From: an uncultured Clostridia bacterium
Lineage (GTDB): Bacteria > Bacillota > Clostridia > TANB77 > CAG-508
DNA length: 5,667 bases
Direction of reading: 5' to 3'
NCBI GenBank assembly: GCA_948946035.1
Contig: CARBKU010000096.1
Span: forward strand, 1 to 5,667
The number at the start of each line of letters is the position of its first letter. The stretch's first letter is position 1. Shown here one piece after another: positions 1 through 5,652 of this stretch. The notes beneath the pieces are model-generated. The model saw nothing but the letters and a program-made list of their open reading frames with translations, did not search any database and was not told the origin of the DNA. The position numbers and the translations under genes are program-made.

Positions 1-37
1 ATCTACACTCTTTCCCTACACGACGCTCTTCCGATCT
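1..37 (+). other. Illumina TruSeq adapter remnant (not genomic)
   Basis: Bases 5-37 match, from memory and without a mismatch, the 33-base Illumina TruSeq read-1 primer, which begins ACACTCTTTCCC and ends CGCTCTTCCGATCT. Bases 1-4 (ATCT) continue into the P5 universal adapter. The segment is far richer in C than the AT-rich DNA that begins at 38. It is library adapter left on the end of the contig and should be trimmed. It has no stop in frame 2, so it reads straight into yicC as the peptide STLFPYTTLFRS, a translation well known as adapter contamination in protein databases. Confidence 0.98.
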
Positions 38-616
38 AATATAAATGCAAACATTGAGGTAACAGAAATATCAAAATTTCCAGACGTATTAAGCATACAA
101 AATGTTCAAGATGATGAACAAATACAAAAAGAAGTAGTAGAAGTAACAAATATAGCAGTTGATAAGCTAGTTGAAATGAGACAAATAGAAGGAAAAAAAA
201 TGGCAGAAGACTTGTTAAACAGAATACAATATATAAAGGAAAAAATTATAAAAATATCATCATTATCTACTAGACTTATTGAAGAATATGTAGTAAAATT
301 AGAAAGTAGAATAAAAGAAATACTAGTAAATCAAGATATTGACGAAGCAAGATTAGCACAAGAAGTTGTTATTTATGCTGATAAATGTTCTGTAGAAGAA
401 GAGATAACAAGACTTAACAGTCATATAGAACAATTTGAAAAATTACTAAATTCTAATGATGCAATTGGTAAAAAATTAGATTTTATTATTCAAGAGATGA
501 ATAGAGAAACAAATACAATAGGTTCAAAGGCAAATAATCTAGAAATTACAAATGCAGTAATTGATATAAAAACTGAATTAGAAAACATAAGAGAACAAGT
601 ACAAAATATAGAGTAG
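38..616 (+). CDS. yicC: YicC/YloC family endoribonuclease, C-terminal part (5' end missing)
   Basis: This is the last 192 residues of a YicC/YloC protein; the family is usually about 290 residues, so roughly 100 N-terminal residues are missing. The frame is open from the first genomic base, so no start codon can be assigned. The ATG at 176 is internal, because family-like sequence (FPDVL and what follows) lies upstream of it. The C-terminal DUF1732 signature is clear: EARLAQE at fragment residues 103-109, then ADK, a SHIEQF segment, and QEMNRETNTIGSK at about 152-164, ending in the typical IREQVQNIE. The middle is charged and probably coiled coil. E. coli YicC and B. subtilis YloC are reported as endoribonucleases, YicC acting in small-RNA turnover. 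As in many Firmicutes, remA follows directly. The stop is TAG, whereas the other genes here end in TAA. Confidence 0.95.
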   Translation, partial: NINANIEVTEISKFPDVLSIQNVQDDEQIQKEVVEVTNIAVDKLVEMRQIEGKKMAEDLLNRIQYIKEKIIKISSLSTRLIEEYVVKLESRIKEILVNQDIDEARLAQEVVIYADKCSVEEEITRLNSHIEQFEKLLNSNDAIGKKLDFIIQEMNRETNTIGSKANNLEITNAVIDIKTELENIREQVQNIE

Positions 617-622
617 AAAGGG
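617..622 (+). promoter_or_regulatory. Ribosome binding site that fixes the remA start
   Basis: AAAGGG begins at the base after the yicC stop codon. It lies 9 bases before the ATG at 632, a normal distance, but touches the ATG at 623, which would leave no spacer. This favours 632 as the remA start. Confidence 0.7.
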
Positions 623-631
623 ATGTATTTT

Positions 632-886
632 ATGCAATTAGTAAATATTGGATTTGGAAATATTGTGTCAGCAGAAAGAATAGTAGCAATAGTAAGCCCA
701 GAATCAGCACCAATTAAGAGAATGATTCAAGAAGCAAAAGATAACAAAACAGCTGTAGATGCTACTTGCGGTAGAAGAACAAGAGCAGTTTTAGTTATGG
801 ATTCTGGACATATGATATTATCAGCAGTTCAACCAGAAACAGTAGGAGGAAGAGTAGATAAAACTATTTCAGAAGATAAAGAATAA
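632..886 (+). CDS. remA: RemA/DUF370 family DNA-binding regulator
   Basis: This 84-residue protein matches the RemA (formerly YlzA, DUF370) family along its whole length: NIGFGNIVSAERI near the N-terminus, VSPESAPIKRMI at residues 21-32, DATCGRRTRAV at 43-53, and LSAVQPETV at 63-71. The basic GRRTR stretch (47-51) lies in the region tied to DNA binding in this family. In B. subtilis RemA is a small oligomeric DNA-binding protein that activates the biofilm matrix operons eps and tapA. Whether it has that role here is unknown, since the family is widespread in Firmicutes including species without those operons. The ATG at 623 would add only MYF and has no proper ribosome binding site spacing, so 632 is chosen. 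It starts 15 bases after yicC, which implies cotranscription. In B. subtilis gmk follows; here it does not. Confidence 0.93.
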   Translation: MQLVNIGFGNIVSAERIVAIVSPESAPIKRMIQEAKDNKTAVDATCGRRTRAVLVMDSGHMILSAVQPETVGGRVDKTISEDKE

Positions 887-894
887 TAGTTAAT

Positions 895-926
895 GTTTAG
901 CCTTTGTAAGTATACTAAGGTTGAAC
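895..926 (+). other. Hairpin in the remA-rpoZ spacer
   Basis: Bases 895-904 (GTTTAGCCTT) can pair with 917-926 (AAGGTTGAAC) over 10 pairs, two of them G-U. After one T-T mismatch, 906-908 can pair with 913-915 around a four-base loop. It ends 26 bases before the rpoZ AAGGAG. No T-run follows at once, so it is not a convincing terminator. It may be an RNA processing or stability element, or the scar of a lost gene, since gmk usually sits here. The rest of the 81-base spacer (887-967) shows nothing else I can name. Confidence 0.4.
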
Positions 927-967
927 AATAATAAGTTTTAAAGTTTATTTTTAAGGAGTGATTTAAA

Positions 968-1162
968 ATGATAGTAAAACCAAGTGTTAATGAATTATTA
1001 ACAAGAGCTAAAAACAGATACGAATTAGTAATAGCAACAGCAAGACGTGCAAGACAAATTGCAAATGGTGATGAACCTAAAACAAATGTGAGAGAAGAAT
1101 CACCAGTAACATTAGCAGCAAATGAAATAGCAGAAGGGAAAGTAACAATAATAGCAGAATAA
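968..1162 (+). CDS. rpoZ: DNA-directed RNA polymerase omega subunit
   Basis: This 64-residue protein is the omega subunit, which binds the beta' subunit and helps RNA polymerase assemble. Its size suits short Firmicutes omegas (about 67 residues in B. subtilis). The N-terminal PSVNELLTRAKNRYELVIATARRARQI region (residues 5-31) holds the diagnostic RYELVIATARRARQI, and VTLAANEIAEGKV (47-59) is the conserved second block. The start is well placed: AAGGAG at 953-958 lies 9 bases before the ATG. The stop overlaps the ribosome binding site of the next gene, so the two are very probably translated from one mRNA. In many Firmicutes gmk precedes rpoZ; here remA does. Confidence 0.95.
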   Translation: MIVKPSVNELLTRAKNRYELVIATARRARQIANGDEPKTNVREESPVTLAANEIAEGKVTIIAE

Positions 1163-1173
1163 GGAGAAAATAA

Positions 1174-1731
1174 ATGAAAAAACATATAATAGCATTATCA
1201 GGAGATTTGGCTAGTGGAAAAGGTACAGTATCTAAAATCTTAATGGAACAATTAAATTTTGGAATTTATAGAAATGGAGAATATGTTAGAAAAATAGCTA
1301 AAGATATGGGATTAAGTATTACCAGTTTTAATACATATTTATCTGAACATCCAGAATTAGATTTACAAATAGAAAAAAGTGCATCAGAATATGCAAAAAA
1401 TCATGACAATTTTATTATAGATGCACGATTGGGATGGTATGCGGTTCCAGAGTCATTTAAAGTTCACTTAAAAGTAGAAATAGATGTTGCAGCAAAAAGA
1501 GCATTTTTTGACCCTAATAGAAAAGATACAGAAAAATTTGACACAATAGAAGAACAAAAACAAGACATGATAAAAAGAAGCCAAATGGAAAATGAAAGAT
1601 ATTGGAAACTATATCATGTACAAAAAGAAAATATAGATAACTATGATTTAGTAATAGACACAACTAACTTAAAACCAGAAGAAGTTGCAAACAAAATAAA
1701 ACAAGAATATGAAAAATGGTTAAATAAATAA
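1174..1731 (+). CDS. Cytidylate-kinase-like P-loop nucleoside monophosphate kinase
   Basis: This 185-residue kinase starts with a P-loop, SGDLASGKGT (residues 9-18). It then follows the pattern of the short, archaeal-type cytidylate kinases (Cytidylate_kin2 family): NGEYVRKIAKDMGLSI at 34-49 in the place of the family's GEIFREMAKERGMSL segment, HPELD at 59-63, IIDARLGW at 81-88 matching the substrate-side GRLAGW block, an R-rich lid region at about 109-135, ERYWKLYHV at 141-149, and YDLVIDTTNL at 157-166. These proteins pass a phosphate from ATP to CMP or dCMP. Exact substrate preference cannot be read from sequence, and some relatives are annotated only as AAA-family ATPases. It lacks the guanylate kinase block rich in S, T and R after the P-loop, so it is not an ordinary Gmk. 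It begins 11 bases after rpoZ, with AAGGAG (1161-1166) overlapping the rpoZ stop. I give no symbol because orthology to cmk is unproven. Confidence 0.82.
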   Translation: MKKHIIALSGDLASGKGTVSKILMEQLNFGIYRNGEYVRKIAKDMGLSITSFNTYLSEHPELDLQIEKSASEYAKNHDNFIIDARLGWYAVPESFKVHLKVEIDVAAKRAFFDPNRKDTEKFDTIEEQKQDMIKRSQMENERYWKLYHVQKENIDNYDLVIDTTNLKPEEVANKIKQEYEKWLNK

Positions 1732-1743
1732 AATTCAAAAATG

Positions 1744-1809
1744 ATGATTTTGGGATGGTGAATAATTTTTTCCTCTGTCCCCAAAATCATTTTCCGTTTC
1801 CAAAATCAT
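1744..1809. repeat. Intergenic palindromic repeat with two alternative right arms
   Basis: In the 95-base spacer before priA, 1744-1754 (ATGATTTTGGG) is a perfect 11-base inverted match to 1780-1790 (CCCAAAATCAT), around a 25-base loop holding six T's. The 10-base core CCAAAATCAT occurs at 1781-1790 and again at 1800-1809, so the left arm could pair with either copy, making two exclusive hairpins. Only a short T-run (1790-1793) follows the first hairpin, so this is at best a weak terminator. A diverged copy of 1769-1809 lies reversed at 4580-4613. The pattern suggests a small dispersed intergenic repeat; an attenuator for priA is also possible. Confidence 0.65.
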
Positions 1810-1826
1810 AATTACAAGGAGAGAAA

Positions 1827-3629
1827 ATGATAGCAGAAATTATAATAAATAGAACAGCAAAGAAACTAAATAGGACATTTGATTATTACATACCAAAACA
1901 CTTAGAAGACATTATTGTAATAGGAAGTAAAGTTATAGTGCCATTTGGAAAAGGAGAAAAAGAAGAAGAAGGTTTTGTAATAGGAATAAAAGAAAAATCC
2001 GAATATGCTTTAAAAGAAATAATTAGAATAGAAACTAATTTAACAGAAAATCAAATAATATTAGCTAAATGGATGGCAAAAAGGTATTTTTGTAATGTTT
2101 CTGACTGTATTAAATTAATGATTACACCTGGAACTAAAAATAAAGACAAACAAATTCAAGATAAACTAATAAATGTTATATATTTAAAAAAAGATATAGA
2201 AGAAATAGATTTTGAAATAGAAACAGGAACTATAAAATCAGAAAAGCAAAAGAAGGTATTAGCTTTTGTAAAAGATAACGAGGGAGCGACAATTACAGAA
2301 ATTGAAATGTTTACTGACTGTTCAAGGGCAATAGTAAATACTTTAATTAAAAATGGATATTTAGAAATAATAGAAAAAAAAGTTGAAAGAAATCCATTGA
2401 TAAATAAAAAAATAGAAAAGACAAGTCACTTAGAATTAAACCAAGAACAAAAACAAGCATATCAAAAAATAGAAAATTCAATTACTAAAAAACAATATAA
2501 AAGCTTTTTATTATATGGTATAACAGGTTCAGGAAAAACTGAAATTTACATTCAATTAATACAAAAAGTTTTAGAAGAAGATAAATCATCGATTTTATTA
2601 GTACCAGAAATATCACTTACTCCACAAATGATAGATAGGTTTATTTCAAGGTTTGGAAAAGAAACAATAGCAGTCTTACATAGTAAATTATCAATTGGGG
2701 AAAGACATGACGAATGGGAAAAGATAAAAAATAATAAAGCAAAGATAATAATAGGTGCTAGGTCAGCTATTTTTGCACCAGTAAAAAAATTAGGAATAAT
2801 AATAATAGATGAAGAACATGATAGTTCGTATAAGTCTGAGTCAAATCCAAAATATGATGCAAAAGAAGTAGCAAAATATATTGCAAAGCAAACTAATTGT
2901 CCATTAGTATTAGGAAGTGCAACACCTGATATTAATCTATTTTATAAAGCACAAAAAGATGAAGAAATAGAATTACTAACGTTAACAAAAAGAGCTAACC
3001 AAGCATCATTACCAAAAGTACAAATAATAGATTTAAAACAAGAACTAGCAAATGGAAATCATTCTATGTTAAGTGTAGATTTATATACTGAAATTGAAAA
3101 AAATCTACAAGAGAAAAGGCAAACAATATTATTTTTAAATAGACGTGGTTATTCAACTTTTATTATGTGTAGAGATTGTGGATATACAGTAAAATGTAAA
3201 AACTGTAATATTAGTTTAACATACCATAGTTATGAAAATAAACTAAAATGCCATTATTGCGGATATGAGCAAAAAGTAGTAACTATTTGTCCAGAATGTA
3301 AAAGTAATAAAATCAGACATTTTGGAACAGGAACTCAGAAGTTAGAACAGGAAATACAAAAACAATTTCCGAATGCTAAAACGATTCGTATGGATGTAGA
3401 TACAGTTACTAAAAAGAATTCACATGAGCAAATTTTAAATAAATTTAGAGAAGAAAATATTGATATATTAATTGGAACACAAATGGTTGTAAAAGGACAT
3501 CATTTTCCAAAAGTTACATTAGTAGGTGTTATAGCTGCTGATAGTTCTTTAAATATTGATGATTATAGAGCAAGTGAAAGAACATTTCAAATTTTAACAC
3601 AAGTTGCACGGTCGAGCTGGAAGAGATAA
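1827..3629 (+). CDS. priA: Primosomal protein N' (PriA helicase), 5' part of a frameshifted gene
   Basis: PriA is a 3'-to-5' superfamily 2 DNA helicase that recognises stalled forks and reloads the replication machinery. The true product is encoded up to A594 (bases 3606-3608); the final RSSWKR before the stop is an out-of-frame tail. Visible parts: the N-terminal fork-binding domain (RTFDYYIPKHL, then VIVPFGKGEKEEEGFVIGI, within about residues 1-60); Walker A GITGSGKT at 231-238; the DEEH box at 328-331; GSATP just after; eight zinc-binding cysteines at 448, 451, 457, 460, 475, 478, 488 and 491; GTGTQKLEQE at 500-509; and GTQMVVKGHHFP with RASERTFQILTQVA up to 594. AAGGAG at 1816-1821 lies 5 bases before the ATG. 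Reading resumes one base later in the next entry, giving a 742-residue protein, normal for PriA. Confidence 0.93.
   Translation: MIAEIIINRTAKKLNRTFDYYIPKHLEDIIVIGSKVIVPFGKGEKEEEGFVIGIKEKSEYALKEIIRIETNLTENQIILAKWMAKRYFCNVSDCIKLMITPGTKNKDKQIQDKLINVIYLKKDIEEIDFEIETGTIKSEKQKKVLAFVKDNEGATITEIEMFTDCSRAIVNTLIKNGYLEIIEKKVERNPLINKKIEKTSHLELNQEQKQAYQKIENSITKKQYKSFLLYGITGSGKTEIYIQLIQKVLEEDKSSILLVPEISLTPQMIDRFISRFGKETIAVLHSKLSIGERHDEWEKIKNNKAKIIIGARSAIFAPVKKLGIIIIDEEHDSSYKSESNPKYDAKEVAKYIAKQTNCPLVLGSATPDINLFYKAQKDEEIELLTLTKRANQASLPKVQIIDLKQELANGNHSMLSVDLYTEIEKNLQEKRQTILFLNRRGYSTFIMCRDCGYTVKCKNCNISLTYHSYENKLKCHYCGYEQKVVTICPECKSNKIRHFGTGTQKLEQEIQKQFPNAKTIRMDVDTVTKKNSHEQILNKFREENIDILIGTQMVVKGHHFPKVTLVGVIAADSSLNIDDYRASERTFQILTQVARSSWKR
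3609..3609 (+). other. Single-base insertion that breaks priA
   Basis: The sequence reads CAA GTT GCA C GGT CGA GCT GGA AGA. Leaving out the C at 3609 gives Q-V-A-G-R-A-G-R, the nearly invariant helicase motif VI of PriA, and joins the two frames exactly. Leaving out the A at 3608 instead restores the same residues with GCC for alanine, but GCA suits the codon use here better. The site is not in a homopolymer. As read, the C creates the codon CGG, which I found nowhere else in frame in the genes of this window. An assembly or sequencing error or a real loss-of-function mutation both fit. Confidence 0.9.
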
Positions 3630-4056
3630 GTTACAAGGAAAAGTCATAATACAAACTTATAATCCAGATGAATTTAGTATACAATGTTCAAAGGAACAAA
3701 ATTATGACAAATTTTATGAAACAGAAATAGCATTAAGAGAACAGTTGAAATATCCACCATTTTGCGATATAATAGTAATTAGTTTTAATAGTTTAATGGA
3801 AGACGAGATAATAAAAATAAGTAATGGTATTTATACATACTTAAAGCCAAGATTATATAGCTATTGTAACGTATTTCGACCAATGCCATCTCCTATTGAC
3901 AAAATTCAAAATCGTTATAGATGGAGAATGATTATAAAAGGGCAAATGAATGATGAGGTCAATAAAATATTGAATGATTGCTTAAAAAAATTTTATAAAA
4001 AAAATATTAAAACAACTAAAATGTCAATTGACATTAATCCAAATAATATGGTGTAA
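3610..4056 (+). CDS. priA: PriA helicase, 3' part (C-terminal domain, shifted frame)
   Basis: These 148 residues complete PriA. They open with GRAGRDKLQGKVIIQTYNPDEFSI, the second half of helicase motif VI and the strand that follows it. They run through YYDKFYETEIALREQL-like helix sequence and KYPPFCDIIVI, which start the PriA C-terminal domain, then a FRPMPSPIDKIQNRYRWRMIIK stretch typical of that domain, and end with DINPNNMV, close to the usual family terminus. There is no start codon with a ribosome binding site at this point. A TTG at 3604 gives an open frame but lies inside the conserved motif, so it is not a separate gene. The C-terminal domain helps hold fork DNA and couple to partner proteins. 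The next gene, def, follows after 39 bases. Confidence 0.9.
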   Translation, partial: GRAGRDKLQGKVIIQTYNPDEFSIQCSKEQNYDKFYETEIALREQLKYPPFCDIIVISFNSLMEDEIIKISNGIYTYLKPRLYSYCNVFRPMPSPIDKIQNRYRWRMIIKGQMNDEVNKILNDCLKKFYKKNIKTTKMSIDINPNNMV

Positions 4057-4095
4057 AAATATTAATTAAATAAGTAAATAAAAAGAGGTGTACAA

Positions 4096-4572
4096 ATGGC
4101 AGTTAGAAATTTAAGATATAATGGAGATGAAATTTTAAAAAAGAAATCAAGAGAAGTTGAAACAATAGATGATAAATTACAAGTGTTAATTGATGATATG
4201 ATAGAAACTATGCATAAATATAATGGTGTAGGATTGGCAGCTGTACAAGTGGGTATATTAAAGAGAGTAATTGTAATTGACTTGTATGATGAAAAAGGAC
4301 CAATTGTTTTAATAAATCCAGTTATAATAAAAACAAAGGGAGAGCAAGAAGTAGAAGAAGGATGCTTAAGCTTTCCTAATCAGTTTGCAAAAGTTATAAG
4401 ACCAGCAGAGGTAGTAGTTGAATATACAGATAGAAAAGGGAAAAAGACAAAGACAAAAGCTAAGGAATTATTAGCACAAGCAATATGTCATGAGATAGAC
4501 CATTTAAATGGGGAAGTATTTATGGATAAGATTATACCAGGAACCTTAGAATACATTGAACCAGAAGAATAA
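4096..4572 (+). CDS. def: Peptide deformylase
   Basis: This 158-residue metalloenzyme removes the formyl group from the N-terminal formyl-methionine of new proteins at the ribosome. All three family motifs are present: GVGLAAVQ at residues 44-51 (motif GxGxAAxQ), EGCLSFP at 88-94, and QAICHEIDHLNG at 128-139. The metal ligands are C90, H132 and H136, and the catalytic residue is E133, within the HEIDH box. The variable motif-1 position is V50, where proline is usual in bacterial deformylases. The length and the short acidic C-terminus fit a compact bacterial enzyme. The ribosome binding site AGAGGTG (4084-4090) lies 5 bases before the ATG. It sits just upstream of fmt, whose product adds the formyl group that Def removes, the usual bacterial pairing. 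Confidence 0.97.
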   Translation: MAVRNLRYNGDEILKKKSREVETIDDKLQVLIDDMIETMHKYNGVGLAAVQVGILKRVIVIDLYDEKGPIVLINPVIIKTKGEQEVEEGCLSFPNQFAKVIRPAEVVVEYTDRKGKKTKTKAKELLAQAICHEIDHLNGEVFMDKIIPGTLEYIEPEE

Positions 4573-4579
4573 AAAAGTT

Positions 4580-4613
4580 ATGATTTTGAAGATGATTTTT
4601 GGAACAGAGGAAA
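4580..4613. repeat. Diverged, reversed copy of the pre-priA repeat
   Basis: Within the 52-base def-fmt spacer, 4592-4613 matches the reverse complement of 1769-1790 at 20 of 22 positions (shared core ACAGAGGAAA and ATGATTTT). A further ATGATTTTG at 4580-4588 mirrors the second arm at 1800-1809, with about 7 bases fewer between the two. Both copies lie in spacers immediately ahead of a gene start. Two related copies in opposite orientation suggest a dispersed repeat rather than chance, although AT-rich, purine-rich sequence raises the chance of coincidence. Confidence 0.5.
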
Positions 4614-4616
4614 GGA
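4606..4616 (+). promoter_or_regulatory. Ribosome binding site that fixes the fmt start
   Basis: AGAGGAAAGGA holds two purine-rich candidates; the AAGGA at 4612-4616 lies 8 bases before the ATG at 4625. The start of the longer open frame at 4556 overlaps def and would add 23 residues unlike any Fmt. The AGAGGAAA part belongs to the reversed repeat copy. Confidence 0.75.
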
Positions 4617-4624
4617 AAATTTTT

Positions 4625-5581
4625 ATGAGAATAGTTTTTATGGGAACTCCAGATTTTGCAAAAGATAGTTTAGAAGCTATATATAAAGCTGGACATGAAA
4701 TTATAGGAGTTGTAACAAATTCTGATAAACCACAAGGAAGAGGAATGAAATTAAGCATTTCTCCAGTAAAAGAATTTGCATTGCAAAAAGAATTAAAAAT
4801 ATATCAGCCAGAAAAGGTTAAAAATAACGTTGAATTCATAGAAGAACTTAAAATGTTAAATCCTGAAGTTATATGTGTTGTAGCATATGGAAAGATATTG
4901 CCAAAATCTATATTAGATATTCCAAAATTAGGTTGTATTAATGTTCATGGTTCGTTACTTCCAAAATATAGAGGGGCAGCACCAATACAATGGGCAGTTT
5001 TAAATGGTGATAAAAAAACAGGAATTACAACTATGTATATGGATGAAGGAATGGATACAGGAGATATGATTTTAAAAGAAGAAGTTGAAATTGGAGATAA
5101 TGAAACAACAGGAGAGTTATGGGATAGACTTTCAAAAATTGGTGGAAATCTTTTAGTAGAGACTTTAAATAGAATAGAAAATGGTACTGCACCACGTGAG
5201 AAACAAGGAGAGGACTTTTCTTTAGCACCAATGTTAGATAAATCAATGGCAATGATTGATTGGGAAAATCAAACAGCAGAAGAAATTAAAAATTTGGTAA
5301 GAGGTTTAAACCCAATTATGGGTGCTTATACTTTTTTAAATGGGAAAAAAGTAAAATTTTGGAAGGTTGATTTTCCAAAGGAAAGAGAAATTTATGCCCA
5401 AAGTTTAGATATGTTTAGAAATGGTACAGTAATTGTTTCACATCCAAAAGATGGATTATTTATAAAAACAAAAAACGGAATAATTAAAGTTTTAGAGATT
5501 CAAGGAGAAAATGCAAAGAGAATGTCAATACAAGATTTTTTAAGAGGTAATAATATACAAGAATTTTCTGTTTTTATGTAA
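4625..5581 (+). CDS. fmt: Methionyl-tRNA formyltransferase
   Basis: This 318-residue enzyme (E. coli Fmt has 315) transfers a formyl group from 10-formyltetrahydrofolate to the methionine on initiator tRNA. The N-terminal domain opens with MRIVFMGTPDFA. The tRNA-contacting loop region is at about 34-47 (DKPQGRGMKLSISP). The cofactor-binding block CINVHGSLLPKYRGAAPIQW is at 104-123. The catalytic residues N106, H108 and D144 fall at exactly the E. coli numbers, D144 within MDEGMDTGD. The C-terminal tRNA-binding domain includes IDWENQTAEEIKNLVRGLNP and the GAYTFLNGKKVKFWK strand. RGLNP is followed by IMGAYT where WPGAYT is more usual. The ATG at 4625 is chosen for its ribosome binding site and because the conserved MRIVFMGTP begins there. 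It follows def by 52 bases and is closed by a terminator. Confidence 0.97.
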   Translation: MRIVFMGTPDFAKDSLEAIYKAGHEIIGVVTNSDKPQGRGMKLSISPVKEFALQKELKIYQPEKVKNNVEFIEELKMLNPEVICVVAYGKILPKSILDIPKLGCINVHGSLLPKYRGAAPIQWAVLNGDKKTGITTMYMDEGMDTGDMILKEEVEIGDNETTGELWDRLSKIGGNLLVETLNRIENGTAPREKQGEDFSLAPMLDKSMAMIDWENQTAEEIKNLVRGLNPIMGAYTFLNGKKVKFWKVDFPKEREIYAQSLDMFRNGTVIVSHPKDGLFIKTKNGIIKVLEIQGENAKRMSIQDFLRGNNIQEFSVFM

Positions 5582-5617
5582 TTATATGATTAATAAAAGG
5601 TATTATGAGAAATAGAT

Positions 5618-5652
5618 AAGTGTAGTTAAAATAAGAGCTACACTTTTATTTT
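5618..5652 (+). terminator. Intrinsic terminator after fmt
   Basis: Bases 5618-5627 (AAGTGTAGTT) pair with 5636-5645 (AGCTACACTT) over 10 pairs, one of them G-U, around an 8-base loop, and the stem runs into TTATTTT. It starts 36 bases after the fmt stop, so transcription of this gene group probably ends here. The stem is AT-rich, as is usual in such a genome. The last 15 bases of the window hold nothing I can identify. Confidence 0.75.

Noticed and set aside
921..949. Possible promoter for rpoZ (TTGAAC, 17 bases, TTTATT)
   Set aside because: Both boxes match the consensus at only 4 of 6 positions, and transcription would start on top of the ribosome binding site at 953-958.
829..1185. Open frame on the - strand, 118 codons, opposite the end of remA and rpoZ
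   Set aside because: It lies opposite two well-supported genes, resembles no family I recognise, and is explained by the codon bias of the + strand genes.
1174..1731. Guanylate kinase (gmk), as expected next to rpoZ
   Set aside because: After the P-loop the sequence lacks the guanylate kinase GMP-binding block and instead follows the short cytidylate kinase pattern (NGEYVRKIAK, ARLGW, ERYWKLY, YDLVIDT).
1744..1793. Intrinsic terminator between the kinase gene and priA
   Set aside because: The stem is real, but the loop is long (25 bases) and the following T-run is only four bases, so termination is not supported strongly enough; it is listed as a repeat instead.
3604..4056. Separate gene starting at TTG 3604
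   Set aside because: The start lies within helicase motif VI and has no ribosome binding site; the product is plainly the PriA C-terminus.
4556..4624. Longer fmt start overlapping def
   Set aside because: The extra 23 residues do not resemble Fmt, and the ATG at 4625 has a well-spaced ribosome binding site and begins the conserved MRIVFMGTP.
4546..4758. Open frame on the - strand, 70 codons, opposite the def-fmt junction
   Set aside because: It overlaps def and fmt coding sequence and has no recognisable protein features; it is a shadow frame.
5031..5252. Open frame on the - strand, 73 codons, inside fmt
   Set aside because: It lies entirely within the well-conserved fmt gene and is leucine-rich only because of A-rich codons on the other strand.
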